The notes under the pieces are model-generated. The model searched no databases. It was not told where the DNA came from and worked only from the letters and a program-made list of their open reading frames with translations. The position numbers were made by a program, and so were the translations under genes. From contig NZ_CP018151.1 in NCBI RefSeq assembly GCF_001889265.1, positions 1,178,001 through 1,242,000 on the forward strand: a stretch of 64,000 nucleotides of DNA, given 5' to 3'. Shown here piece after piece: positions 38,515 through 47,016 of this stretch. This stretch comes from Microbacterium sp. 1.5R (GTDB lineage Bacteria; Actinomycetota; Actinomycetes; Actinomycetales; Microbacteriaceae). Position 1 is the first letter of the stretch, and every line of letters begins with the position of its first letter.

Positions 38515-39150
38515 TCAGCTCTCGCCGACGCTGATCAGCTGCAGCAGCCCCTCGCCGGAGGCAGAGACGGTCGCGAGCACGGCTGATGACTCCTGAGTCT
38601 CCTGCACGAGCGAGCGGTAGGCGGAGGTCACCTCGTCGCGCTGCACCGGATCGGCGACACGGCCGCCTCCGAGAATGCGGGGGACGAGAACCATTCCGCC
38701 TCGACGCACCAGCCGCAGGCCATGCTCGACGTAGTCGATGACGTTCTCGGGGTCGGCATCGACCAGCACGATGTCGTATGACGCCTCGTTCATGCGGGGC
38801 AGCACGTCGGCCGCGCGACCTGTGATGAAACGCGCCTTCGTCGCGGGGACGCGTGCGTCGGAGAAGGCCTGACGGGCGGCGGCGAGGTGCTCGGGCTCGT
38901 TGTCGATCGAGGTCAGCACCGCCTGCGGCGCGCCGCGCAGCAGCCAGAGCCCCGAGACTCCGGCGCCCGTGCCGATCTCGACGATCGATCTGGCACCGGT
39001 CGCGGCGGCCAGCACGGCGATCTGCGAGCCGACGGCCGCGCTGATCGGCGACGCGCCGAGTTCGATGGCGTGCGCACGCGCGCGGGCGATCGGCGACGGC
39101 TCCGCGATGGACTCGCGGATGAAACGTGCATTCGCATCGTTCTCGCTCAT
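38515..39150 (-). CDS. O-methyltransferase (SAM-dependent, class I)
   Basis: A 211-residue SAM-dependent methyltransferase of the O-methyltransferase family 3 type. SAM-binding motif I is SIVEIGTGAGVSGLWLL, motif II region LTSIDNEPEHL, and YDIVLVDADPENVIDYVEHGLRLVRRGG provides the metal-site aspartates. ATG 39150 is preferred because GGGAGA lies about 9 nt upstream and it starts at the conserved SENDANARF; the frame continues 20 codons further upstream. Neighbour of tatB as in mycobacteria (Rv1220c region). Substrate unknown. Confidence 0.9.
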   Translation of the reverse strand: MSENDANARFIRESIAEPSPIARARAHAIELGASPISAAVGSQIAVLAAATGARSIVEIGTGAGVSGLWLLRGAPQAVLTSIDNEPEHLAAARQAFSDARVPATKARFITGRAADVLPRMNEASYDIVLVDADPENVIDYVEHGLRLVRRGGMVLVPRILGGGRVADPVQRDEVTSAYRSLVQETQESSAVLATVSASGEGLLQLISVGES

Positions 39151-39239
39151 TGCCTGATTCTCCCGACTGAGATATGTGTTCTCCCAGGGTATGCGCTCGG
39201 TGCGCGGCACAACGGCAGGCGCGGCGGTAGCCTGGACAG

Positions 39240-39626
39240 ATGCAGTTCGGGATCACCTTCGAGAAGCTGCTGCTCATCGGTCTGATCGCTGTGCTTCTCA
39301 TCGGACCGGAGCGGCTGCCCCGCTACGCCGAGAGCGTCGCCAAGCTCGCTCGGCGCGCCGGCGAGTTCCTCCGCGACACCAAATCGCGTGTCCGCGACGA
39401 GATGGGGCCCGAGATCGACGACGTCGACTGGCGCAAACTCGATCCACGGCAGTACGACCCCCGGCGCATCATCCGCGACGCGCTCTTCGAAGACGACGCT
39501 GCGCCCGGTCCCGCCCGTGCGGAGGCAGTCGTTGCGGAGCCGACGGTGAAACCGGTGCGGACGGCGAGGGTGCGACCGGAGTTCTCGGTCGCGAGTCCTC
39601 CGCCGTACGATTCCGAAGCGACATAG
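39240..39626 (+). CDS. tatB: Sec-independent protein translocase TatB
   Basis: A 128-residue component of the twin-arginine translocon that recognises folded preproteins. One N-terminal membrane helix (LLLIGLIAVLLIG) is followed by PERLPRYAES, the GPERLP hinge of TatA/B, then an amphipathic helix. DEMGPEIDDVDWRKLDPRQYDPRRIIRDAL and the Pro/Ala-rich tail are typical of actinobacterial TatB, not TatA. TAGCCT (39228-39233) is 6 nt before the ATG, so the mRNA is probably leaderless. Confidence 0.9.
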   Translation: MQFGITFEKLLLIGLIAVLLIGPERLPRYAESVAKLARRAGEFLRDTKSRVRDEMGPEIDDVDWRKLDPRQYDPRRIIRDALFEDDAAPGPARAEAVVAEPTVKPVRTARVRPEFSVASPPPYDSEAT

Positions 39627-39663
39627 CCCGAGTCTCCGCCCGGCGGAGCTCCGCTGCGAAGGC

Positions 39664-40137
39664 TCAGCCGATGCGCGCGCGCAGCGTGGCGAGGTCGTCG
39701 TCCGTCACCAGTGACCGGGGGATGGCGGTGATCGCCGATGCGCCACGCAGCTTGAGCAGTACCGCGTCAGCGCCTGCTCGCACGCTCTGGAAGGTGCTGT
39801 AGTCGATGTCGGACGAGCGATGCCCCGCGCCGATGTGCAGGGCAGTGTCGCCCAGTCGCACCCAGACGACGGTGCCTGGCGGGGTCGCCGAATGCACGGC
39901 ACGCCGTGCTCCGACGATCGTCATCACGACGGCATAGACCATCAGACCGATGCTCGCGACGGGGAGCAGACCCGACAGCCCCGGGTTGCCTCCGGTCGCG
40001 CTCAGATTCAGGATGCTCAGCGCGAGCGCTGCAGCGAGGGCGATCCACATCACGATCGCCGCAGGACGAGTGAGCGCGTAGACCGCGGCATCTCGAGCCA
40101 TTCCCCGAAGCAACCGCTCATCGACGGTGACAGTCAT
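39664..40137 (-). CDS. Two-helix membrane protein with YcxB-like C-terminal domain
   Basis: A 157-residue protein: cytoplasmic N terminus, two hydrophobic helices (about 25-45 and 58-75), and a soluble beta-rich part beginning SATPPGTVVWVRLGDTALHI and ending ITAIPRSLVTDDDLATLRARI. That layout is the YcxB-like type; the final segment resembles the usual IPK/PxRxF ending. Function is unknown. It starts 8 nt after mrp on the same strand, so it is the last gene of that operon. Confidence 0.65.
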   Translation of the reverse strand: MTVTVDERLLRGMARDAAVYALTRPAAIVMWIALAAALALSILNLSATGGNPGLSGLLPVASIGLMVYAVVMTIVGARRAVHSATPPGTVVWVRLGDTALHIGAGHRSSDIDYSTFQSVRAGADAVLLKLRGASAITAIPRSLVTDDDLATLRARIG

Positions 40138-40145
40138 GGTCGGGC

Positions 40146-41264
40146 CTATCCGACATTCATGGGAAGCGACCGGCCGGCGAGTCCGCGCCCCTGTCCGGCG
40201 AGAGTGCGGGCCAGATCACGGATCGCCGTCGCCGCCGCATCGGCGCCGTCGCTCAGGACGACCGGCACACCGTCGTCGCCTCCGGAGCGCAGCGCGGGGC
40301 TGAGCGGGATCGACGCCAGCAGTGGGACGGACTGCGTCTCGGACAGCGCCTCTGCGACGGCGGCACCTCCACCCGAGCCGAACAGGTCTATCACGGTGCC
40401 GTCCGGCAGGGTGAGCGCGCCCATGTTCTCGACCACGCCGATCACCCGCTGACCGGTCTGACGCGCCACCAGCCCGCTGCGGATCGCCACGTCGGATGCG
40501 GCCGCCTGCGGGGTCGTCACGACGAGCACCTCGGCGTGCGGCAACAGCTGCCCGATCGAGATCGCGATGTCGCCGGTGCCGGGGGGCATGTCGATCAGCA
40601 GGATGTCGAGGTCGCCGAAGAACACGTCCGTCAGGAACTGCTGCACTGTGCGGTGCAGCATCGGACCGCGCCAGGCCACCACGGCCTCGCCGTCGCGCAG
40701 GAACATGCCGATGGAGATCGTCTTCACTCCGTGGGCGACGGGCGGGAGCATGAGGTCGTCGATGCGCGTGGGCTGTGTCCCCGCGGGGATGCCGAGGAGC
40801 CCGGGGATCGAGAAGCCGTGCACATCGGCGTCGACGAGACCGACTGCGAGACCCTGCGCGGCGAGTGCGACCGCGAGGTTCGCCGTCACCGTGGACTTGC
40901 CGACCCCGCCCTTGCCGCTGGAGACGAGGATCACCCGCGTGAGCGAGTCCGGGCCGAAGGGCATCTGGCGCGGCGGCCGGCCGTCGCGCAGCTTCTCGGT
41001 GAGCGCCTTGCGCTCGGTGGGCGTCATGACACCGACCTCGACGTCCACCTCGGTGATCCCGGGCACGGAGGCGGCGGCCGCGCGGACGTCCGATTCGATG
41101 CGGGCGGCAGCCGGGCAGCCGACGATCGTGAGGACGATCGCGACGTGCGCGCGCGGACCGTCGACGTCGATCTCCCTGACCATGTCGAGATCGCCGATGG
41201 GGCGTCGCAGCTCGGGATCTGTGACCGCGGCTACGGCCGCCCGCACGGAATCAGCGGTGCTCAT
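40146..41264 (-). CDS. mrp: Mrp/NBP35-family Fe-S cluster carrier ATPase
   Basis: A 372-residue P-loop ATPase implicated in iron-sulfur cluster delivery. The N-terminal ~95 residues form a MIP18-type domain (AAVTDPELRRPIGDLDMV and VGCPAAARIESDV). Walker A is SSGKGGVGKST and the DLLLIDMPPGTGD block is typical. The CxxC pair seen near the C terminus of many Mrp proteins is absent: the region reads VVENMGALTLPDGTVIDLFGSGGG, as in several actinobacterial homologues. Overlaps DUF1003 by ATGA, in the order PRC/CBS protein, DUF1003, mrp. Confidence 0.93.
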   Translation of the reverse strand: MSTADSVRAAVAAVTDPELRRPIGDLDMVREIDVDGPRAHVAIVLTIVGCPAAARIESDVRAAAASVPGITEVDVEVGVMTPTERKALTEKLRDGRPPRQMPFGPDSLTRVILVSSGKGGVGKSTVTANLAVALAAQGLAVGLVDADVHGFSIPGLLGIPAGTQPTRIDDLMLPPVAHGVKTISIGMFLRDGEAVVAWRGPMLHRTVQQFLTDVFFGDLDILLIDMPPGTGDIAISIGQLLPHAEVLVVTTPQAAASDVAIRSGLVARQTGQRVIGVVENMGALTLPDGTVIDLFGSGGGAAVAEALSETQSVPLLASIPLSPALRSGGDDGVPVVLSDGADAAATAIRDLARTLAGQGRGLAGRSLPMNVG

Positions 41265-41806
41265 GATGATGCGGCGCGGCCGCGGGGGCGTCGCTCGACC
41301 GGCTCGTCGTCATGGTCTCCGAGCTCGGCGAGCAGCGACTTGAGCTCCTGCCGCAGCACATCGCGGGTCACGACCTGGTTGTTGCGCTCCTCGAGCGACA
41401 TCCGCAGCGCGACGATCTCACGGGCGAGGTACTCGGTGTCGGCGAGGTTGCGCTCGGCCCGCTGACGATCCTGTTCGATCTGCACCCGGTCACGGTCGTC
41501 CTGGCGGTTCTGCGCGAGAAGGATCAGAGGGGCCGCGTACGACGCCTGCAGCGAGAGCATGAGGGTGAGGGCCGTGAAACCGAGCGCCGCGTCATCGAAG
41601 CGCAGGTGGTCGGGCAGCAGTGTGTTCCAGCAGATCCAGAGCACACAGAACAGAGTGAGGATCAGCAGGAACGCGGGGGTGCCCATGGCGCGGGCGACCC
41701 ACTCGGTGAAACGGCCGAAGCGATCACGAGACGTCGAGCGCTGGCGGGAGGTGCCGCGGCCCAGGGGGGCGTCGAGCCGAGGCGAGCGCGAGCGGGAGCG
41801 GGGCAT
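41261..41806 (-). CDS. DUF1003 membrane protein
   Basis: A 181-residue protein with an Arg/Ser-rich cytoplasmic N terminus, two membrane helices (about 42-62 and 72-95) and a C-terminal coiled coil. The loop LLPDHLRFDDAALGFTALTLMLSLQASYAAPLILLAQNRQDDRDR is the DUF1003 signature. Function unknown; conserved next to the PRC-MgtE_N-CBS protein, which suggests a shared role, perhaps in divalent cation sensing. Overlaps both neighbours by 1-4 bp. Confidence 0.9.
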   Translation of the reverse strand: MPRSRSRSPRLDAPLGRGTSRQRSTSRDRFGRFTEWVARAMGTPAFLLILTLFCVLWICWNTLLPDHLRFDDAALGFTALTLMLSLQASYAAPLILLAQNRQDDRDRVQIEQDRQRAERNLADTEYLAREIVALRMSLEERNNQVVTRDVLRQELKSLLAELGDHDDEPVERRPRGRAASS

Positions 41807-43071
41807 CAGCGCACCTCCTTGGAGACCGTCGGCTCGTCGCTGTCGTGCGTGCGCCAGTCATCGGGCAGCAGGTAGTCGAGGACGTCGTCGATGCTGATCG
41901 CGCCGACCAGTCGGTGGGCGGCATCGATCACGGGGAGCGAGACGAGGTCGTAGCTCGCCAGCATCCTGGCGACCTCAGCGGCGGACGCGGTGACCCGCAC
42001 CGGCTCGAGGCTGTCGTCCATGATGGCCCCGAGACGTTCGTGCGGCGGGTAGCGCAGCATCCGCTGGAAGTGCACCATGCCGAGCAGCCGACCGGTCGGC
42101 GTCTCGAACGGCGGCAGGGTCACGAAGACCGCGGCTGCAAGGGCGGGGTGCAGCTCGTGGCGCCGGATGAGGGCGAGCGCCTCGGCCACTGTCGCGTCGG
42201 CCGACAGGATGATCGGCTCGGGCGTCATGAGTCCACCGGCCGTGTCGGGGCCGTAACGGAGCAGCATCCTGACGTCCTCGGCCTCTTCGGGCTCCATCAG
42301 CTCGAGCAGCTGCTCGAGACGATTCGGCGGAAGCTGCGCGAGGAGGTCCGCGGCGTCGTCCGGTTCCATCTGGTCGAGGATGTCGGCGGCGCGCTCGTCG
42401 CCGAGTCGATCGAGGATATGCACCTGCTCGTCTTCGGGCATCTCCTCCAGGGCATCGGCCAGGCGGTCGTCCGAGAGCTCCTCGGCCACCTCGATCATGC
42501 GCTGCTGGGGGAGGTCGAGCAGGGTGTTCGCGAGGTCGGCTGCGTGGAGCTCCGAGTACGACGCGACGAGCTGCTCGGCCGACTGGGACTCGCCGGGGGA
42601 GTGCTGCTCGGCGACCTCGCTCCAGGCTGCGAACGTGGTCGGTCCCTTCGCGAACGGAGAGGCGCTGGTCTTCGGTCGACGCAGGAAGAGCTGACTGATC
42701 GCCCATTCCCCGATGCGGTTCGGCTCGATGGCGACGTCTTCGATCACGGCGGTGCCGCTGCCGTCGACGAGGCTCACCCGACGCCCGAGGAGCTCGGCGA
42801 GAACGCGCACCTCGCCGGCGCGCGGTGAGAATCGGCGCACATTGATGAGACCGGTGCTGATCACCTGGCCCGCGCGGATCGACGTCACCCGTCCGATGGA
42901 GAGGAAGACCTGTCTGCGCCCGGGGATCTCGACGACGAGGCCGATGACGCGGGGAGCACCCGTACTTCGGTACACGATGACGACATCACGGACTTTGCCG
43001 AGCCGGTCGCCCACGGGGTCGAAGACGGCGCAGCCAGCCAGGCGCGCGGCGAATACCCGTTGTGTGCTCAC
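41806..43071 (-). CDS. PRC-barrel, MgtE N-terminal and CBS domain protein
   Basis: A 421-residue cytosolic protein with a PRC-barrel-like N terminus (residues 1-80), an MgtE N-terminal superhelical domain (about 175-275, LADALEEMPEDEQVHILDRLGDERAADILDQMEPDDAADLL pattern) and a CBS pair (about 280-410, MTPEPIILSADATVAEALALI). No transmembrane part follows, so it is not a transporter by itself; in MgtE these domains sense magnesium. GTG 43071 has TACGCT 6 nt upstream on the minus strand, indicating a leaderless message. First gene of an operon with DUF1003, mrp and the YcxB-like protein. Confidence 0.9.
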   Translation of the reverse strand: MSTQRVFAARLAGCAVFDPVGDRLGKVRDVVIVYRSTGAPRVIGLVVEIPGRRQVFLSIGRVTSIRAGQVISTGLINVRRFSPRAGEVRVLAELLGRRVSLVDGSGTAVIEDVAIEPNRIGEWAISQLFLRRPKTSASPFAKGPTTFAAWSEVAEQHSPGESQSAEQLVASYSELHAADLANTLLDLPQQRMIEVAEELSDDRLADALEEMPEDEQVHILDRLGDERAADILDQMEPDDAADLLAQLPPNRLEQLLELMEPEEAEDVRMLLRYGPDTAGGLMTPEPIILSADATVAEALALIRRHELHPALAAAVFVTLPPFETPTGRLLGMVHFQRMLRYPPHERLGAIMDDSLEPVRVTASAAEVARMLASYDLVSLPVIDAAHRLVGAISIDDVLDYLLPDDWRTHDSDEPTVSKEVR

Positions 43072-43172
43072 TCGTCCAGCGTAGTCGCCGGTGTCGCAGG
43101 GGTGGTCCCCGGCGGCACCGCTGCACGACACACTCCCGGCCCTGTCACCACAAGGCATGGAACAATGGCGGG

Positions 43173-43940
43173 ATGAGCATGCTGAACCGTCCAGCCGACA
43201 GCCGCGATGAGGGCGAGATCGTCGCCTCCACACGCGATTACGAAGGCGCCCAGAAGACGGTGTCGAAACTGATCGCCCAGGAGGTGCCCGCCCGGGACAT
43301 CGCGATCATCGGACAGAGCGTCCGGACGGTCGAGCGCATCACCGGGCGTCTGGGCTATGCAGCAGCCGCCCGATCGGGAGCGATCAACGGCGTGCTCATC
43401 GGTCTCTTCCTCTCTGCGATCCTCGTGATCGGCAACCCGGAGGTTCCGATCCAGTTGTTCGTCGGATTCGTCTTCATCGGCGTCGCACTCGGGATGCTTC
43501 TGAGCCTCGTCACGTATGCGATCGTGCGGCGACGCCGCGACTTCGCGAGCGTCACGCAGTTCGCGGCCGATCACTACGAGGTCCGCGTCCAGGCCGCTTC
43601 GCTCGCGAAGGCCCGTCTCGCCCTGGGTGCGGCCACGCCGGCACCGGCGCGGGCACCGGTGAACCTCGACGAGCCGCCGCGGTACGGCGAGCGCATCACC
43701 CCCGGCGCGCACGAACCGGCCGGACAGCCGACGACCACGACACAGCCGACGCCCGAAGAGCCGACGCCCGGAGCCGATCCGACTCCCGGCAGCGAGCCGA
43801 CACCGCCGCTGGGCGGCGGTGAGACTCCGCCTGCAGAGCCGGCCGTCCCGCCGAGGCCCGCGGATCCGGAGCCGCCGTCTCCCGCGGCGCCCGGGACCGG
43901 TGGCGCGGGGGTTCCTCCGAAGTCTGCGGAGCCCGCCTGA
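43173..43940 (+). CDS. General stress protein 17M-like membrane protein
   Basis: A 255-residue protein. The N-terminal domain (about residues 15-60, GEIVASTRDYEGAQKTVSKLIAQE) matches the GSP17M/YflT-type fold. Two hydrophobic helices (about 75-95 and 98-120) follow. The C-terminal ~100 residues are Pro/Thr/Glu-rich and low in complexity. No Shine-Dalgarno sequence is seen; AACAAT lies 6 nt before the ATG and may be a -10. The stop overlaps the next ATG by one base. Exact role unknown. Confidence 0.7.
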   Translation: MSMLNRPADSRDEGEIVASTRDYEGAQKTVSKLIAQEVPARDIAIIGQSVRTVERITGRLGYAAAARSGAINGVLIGLFLSAILVIGNPEVPIQLFVGFVFIGVALGMLLSLVTYAIVRRRRDFASVTQFAADHYEVRVQAASLAKARLALGAATPAPARAPVNLDEPPRYGERITPGAHEPAGQPTTTTQPTPEEPTPGADPTPGSEPTPPLGGGETPPAEPAVPPRPADPEPPSPAAPGTGGAGVPPKSAEPA

Positions 43941-44695
43941 TGTCAGACGCACCCCGCGATCCGTCGACCCCGTCCGAGCGATCGGCGCAGCCCGCACCGC
44001 CGCCCGTGCCTCCCGTTCCGCCCTTCCCTGACGGGCAGCAGCCCGCGGCGCCGGCCCGTCCGGTGAACCCGTACGCCCCGCCGCCGGCGCCCGGCTCAGC
44101 CCCGCAGCAGTCGCACGGCTACGCACCGCCCCAGGGCTCCGCGTACGCACCGCCGCAGGCCCCGGGGTATGCGGCACCCCAGGCCCCGGGGTATGCGCCG
44201 CCTCAGGCGCCGGGCTACGCGCCGCAGCAATCGGCACCGGGCTACGCGCCGCCGGCCTACCCCGTACAGGGGTACCCCGTCGGCGCCTACCCTGCGGCCG
44301 TCCCCCCGCGGGGTCTGCTTCCGTGGGCACTGGGCCTGCTGATCCTCATCCCGTTCCCGTTCGTCGGCGGACTCGCGTCCGGACTCGCCATGGCCGTGAG
44401 CGGCGGGGCGTCCCGTCGATACGGCGGGGTCGCGCGTGAGAACGCTCGCGCTGCGCTGAACTGGGGGCTGACGTACCTTCTGGTCTCCACGGTGCTCCTG
44501 GTCACGCACTTCGTGCTGCTGTTCGCGCTGACCTCCGATTCGCCGACCACCGGCTTCTACCCGCTCGGCATCCCCATCACGCTCTATTTCGCGCTCTCGG
44601 TGCTGCACGTCGTGCTCGTGATCGTGGGCATGGTGCGTGCGTCGAGCGGCAAGGTCATGCGCGTGCCGTTCGCCATCCCGTACCTGCGGGCCTGA
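43940..44695 (+). CDS. DUF4870 membrane protein with Pro/Tyr-rich repeats
   Basis: A 251-residue protein. The N-terminal ~130 residues are Pro/Ala/Gln/Tyr-rich, with an eight-residue unit related to APQAPGYA repeated four to five times at 24-bp spacing. The C-terminal part holds about three helices and the DUF4870 block (RRYGGVARENARAALNWGLTYL). This family sits in the membrane with unknown function. The Pro-rich part may be a protein interaction tail. Tightly linked to both neighbours through one-base TGATG overlaps. Confidence 0.85.
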   Translation: MSDAPRDPSTPSERSAQPAPPPVPPVPPFPDGQQPAAPARPVNPYAPPPAPGSAPQQSHGYAPPQGSAYAPPQAPGYAAPQAPGYAPPQAPGYAPQQSAPGYAPPAYPVQGYPVGAYPAAVPPRGLLPWALGLLILIPFPFVGGLASGLAMAVSGGASRRYGGVARENARAALNWGLTYLLVSTVLLVTHFVLLFALTSDSPTTGFYPLGIPITLYFALSVLHVVLVIVGMVRASSGKVMRVPFAIPYLRA

Positions 44696-45345
44696 TGCTC
44701 GAGATCCCTGTCGAGCTGCCCTCCGGGGTGACGACGGTCTCTGCCGACTGGGCGCCCGGCGACAACGGCGCGACAGTCCTGATCGCCCACGGCGCCGGTG
44801 CGGGCAAGGACCATCCATTCCTCGTGGGATTCTCGGATGCGCTCTCGGACCGGGGATTCTCCACCCTGCGGTTCAACTTCCCCTACGTGGAGCAGGGGCG
44901 CAGGATGCCGGGGCCTGCGGCGCACGCGATCGCGACGTGGAACGCGGCGGTGGCCTTCGCGCGCGATCTCGACGCGGAGGCCGCCATCTGGGCCACAGGC
45001 AAGTCCTACGGCGGACGCATGGCATCGATGGCCGTGGCCGAGGGACTGGCGGTCGACGGTCTCGTCTACCTCGGCTACCCGCTGCACGCTCCGGGCAGAC
45101 CGGAGAAGCCGAGAGCTGAGCACCTGCCGGCGGTCGCTGCGCCGCAGCTGTTCGTCGAGGGCACGAACGACCCCTTCATCCAACCTCTGACACAGTTCGA
45201 TGACGTCGTCTCCACGTGTCAGGACGCCCGCGTCGTCTGGATCGAGGGTGGCGGTCACACCTTCGAGGTGAAGGGGCGCAAGCGTGCGGCATCCGACATC
45301 GGCGCGTCGCTCGCGCCGATCGTCGCGGAGTTCGTCCGGCCCTGA
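44695..45345 (+). CDS. Alpha/beta hydrolase (KANL3/Tex30-like)
   Basis: A 216-residue hydrolase-fold protein. HGAGAGKDHPF forms the oxyanion loop, WATGKSYGGRMAS carries the nucleophile Ser in GxSxG, and the later aspartate (FVEGTNDPFI) and histidine (EGGGHTFEV) complete the triad. The substrate is unknown. It overlaps the preceding gene by one base, so it is probably co-translated with it. Confidence 0.85.
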   Translation: MLEIPVELPSGVTTVSADWAPGDNGATVLIAHGAGAGKDHPFLVGFSDALSDRGFSTLRFNFPYVEQGRRMPGPAAHAIATWNAAVAFARDLDAEAAIWATGKSYGGRMASMAVAEGLAVDGLVYLGYPLHAPGRPEKPRAEHLPAVAAPQLFVEGTNDPFIQPLTQFDDVVSTCQDARVVWIEGGGHTFEVKGRKRAASDIGASLAPIVAEFVRP

Positions 45346-45357
45346 CAGCATGGCAGG

Positions 45358-46113
45358 GTGAGTCTCGAACGCGTCGCCCTGATCTCCGATGTCCACGGAA
45401 ACCTGACCGCTCTCGAGGCGGTGCTCGCCGACATCCATCGCAGGGGCATCGCCCGCATCGTCAACCTCGGAGACACGGCGGGCAAGGGGCCACGAGGCGA
45501 GGACGCCGTGCGGCGCTGCCGCGACGTGTGCGAGGTGAACGTCCGCGGCAACTGGGACGACTTCCTGCCGACCATCCCCGACGACGGGCCGTCCGAGATG
45601 CTGTGGTGGCGAGATGAGCTGTCGGCGTCGAGCAGGGCGTGGCTCCGGTCGCTTCCGCTGAGTGTCGATCTGGTCCTCAGCGGTCATCGGATCCGCCTGT
45701 TCCACGCGTCGGCGCAGAGCCCGCACGTCCGCGTGCACTTCGCCCACACGCCCGAGCAGTTCTCCGCGATGTTCGAGGCGACGGAGATGACCGGCGACGG
45801 CCCGCTGCCCGATGTGGTGGGCTACGCCGACATCCACGACGCCTACATCGAATCGAACGACGGACGTACGCTGTTCAACGTCGGAAGCGTCGGGAACCCG
45901 CTCGACACACCCGTTCCGTCCTACGTGATCCTCGAAGGAGGACAGTCGGCGGACGATCCCTTCGGGATCCAGTTCGTGCGCGTGCCCTACGACGTCGAGG
46001 CTGAGATCGCCGTCGCCGAATCGCTCGACATGCCGACCGCCGATGTCTGGGCCGTCGAGCTCCGCACCGCCGTATATCGAGGGCGGCAGGCATCGCAGAC
46101 GGCGACGCCATGA
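45358..46113 (+). CDS. Calcineurin-like metallophosphoesterase (YfcE/MJ0936 class)
   Basis: A 251-residue phosphoesterase using two metals. Ligand motifs: ISDVHGNLTAL, VNLGDTAGKGP, RGNWDDF, LSGHRIRLFHAS, ADIHDAYIE and FNVGSVGNPLDTP. Such enzymes hydrolyse phosphodiesters or nucleotides; the physiological substrate is not evident. Starts at GTG 45358, 12 nt after the hydrolase gene. It ends 4 bp from a convergent gene with no terminator visible. Confidence 0.9.
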   Translation: MSLERVALISDVHGNLTALEAVLADIHRRGIARIVNLGDTAGKGPRGEDAVRRCRDVCEVNVRGNWDDFLPTIPDDGPSEMLWWRDELSASSRAWLRSLPLSVDLVLSGHRIRLFHASAQSPHVRVHFAHTPEQFSAMFEATEMTGDGPLPDVVGYADIHDAYIESNDGRTLFNVGSVGNPLDTPVPSYVILEGGQSADDPFGIQFVRVPYDVEAEIAVAESLDMPTADVWAVELRTAVYRGRQASQTATP

Positions 46114-46117
46114 TCGC

Positions 46118-47008
46118 TCAGAGGTTCGCGAGGTCCGGATCGTCGAGCAGACGCCTCATCGTCGACCGTCCCAGACCGCTCATGGCAGGGTTCGAGGACT
46201 CGTAGTACCAGACGAGGCCCATCGCCTGCTGCAGCGCCCAGGCTGCTCCTCGCTGCCACTCGCTGTCGGAGACGCGCAGACGGTCACGCACGACGGACCG
46301 CCCCCGAGCGTCGAACAGATGCCACGCGGCGACGAGATCGAGCGCAGGGTCGGCAGGGCCGAAGCCCCCGCCGTCGAGGACACCGACGAGACGACCGTCC
46401 GCCACCAGCAGGTTGAACGGCGTGAGGTCCCGGTGGCTCATGACGTCCGCACCCTCGCGGGGCGCGTCGCGCAGCGAGCTCCAGAGTCGATCCACGCGAT
46501 CAGGATCGATCTGGTGCGCGCTGCGCTCGATGCAGAGCGCGACCCACTCGTCGTGGTCGCGGAGAACACCACCGCGGCCGCGCCCGTCGAACTTCCGTCC
46601 GCGGGTCTCGGTCGACCGCAGCGCAGTGATCAGCCCGGAGACGTCCGAGATGAGCGACTCCGACGATGCGTGGCCGGCGGGGGTCGCGGCGACACCCGCC
46701 AACCAGGTCTGGATCGACCAGGCAGACGGATGCTCCTCGGTCGCCGCGGCGAGTCCGACAGGCCGCGTCGCCGGCACGACGCAGACGTCGGCGAGCTCAG
46801 CCATCGCCGCGGCCTCGGCGCCGAGGACATCGCGCGATTCTGCGACGAGCGGGAACCGTGCCGCGAGGTCGTCGCCGATCCGGAAGATCGTGTTCACCGT
46901 GCCCGTCGAGCGGACGCGCTCGATCGGCAGGTGGGCGAGCTCGGGGAACGTCTGCGCGATCAGCCGCGCAGCGCGATCGTCCGTGAGTGCGAGCTCGCCC
47001 TCGTGCAT
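46118..47008 (-). CDS. APH-family phosphotransferase (aminoglycoside/hydroxyl kinase fold)
   Basis: A 296-residue kinase-like protein. N-lobe: VRSTGTVNTIFRIGDDLAARFPLV. Catalytic loop: SHRDLTPFNLLV with the Brenner HxD motif. The metal loop reads GVLDGGGFGPADPALDL. The family phosphorylates antibiotics or small metabolites; nothing in the sequence shows that it confers resistance. Eight bases after pepP on the same strand, so probably co-transcribed. Confidence 0.85.
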   Translation of the reverse strand: MHEGELALTDDRAARLIAQTFPELAHLPIERVRSTGTVNTIFRIGDDLAARFPLVAESRDVLGAEAAAMAELADVCVVPATRPVGLAAATEEHPSAWSIQTWLAGVAATPAGHASSESLISDVSGLITALRSTETRGRKFDGRGRGGVLRDHDEWVALCIERSAHQIDPDRVDRLWSSLRDAPREGADVMSHRDLTPFNLLVADGRLVGVLDGGGFGPADPALDLVAAWHLFDARGRSVVRDRLRVSDSEWQRGAAWALQQAMGLVWYYESSNPAMSGLGRSTMRRLLDDPDLANL

Positions 47009-47016
47009 CCGTGAGG

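Noticed and set aside
44110..44260. Short regularly spaced repeats, considered as a CRISPR array
   Set aside because: The spacing is 24 bp and in frame with a DUF4870 protein. The repeats encode Pro/Tyr-rich units, and there are no spacers of suitable length or cas genes.
46118..47008. Antibiotic resistance gene
   Set aside because: The APH fold is present, but it is shared with many metabolic kinases. Linkage to pepP and lack of mobile elements give no support for resistance.
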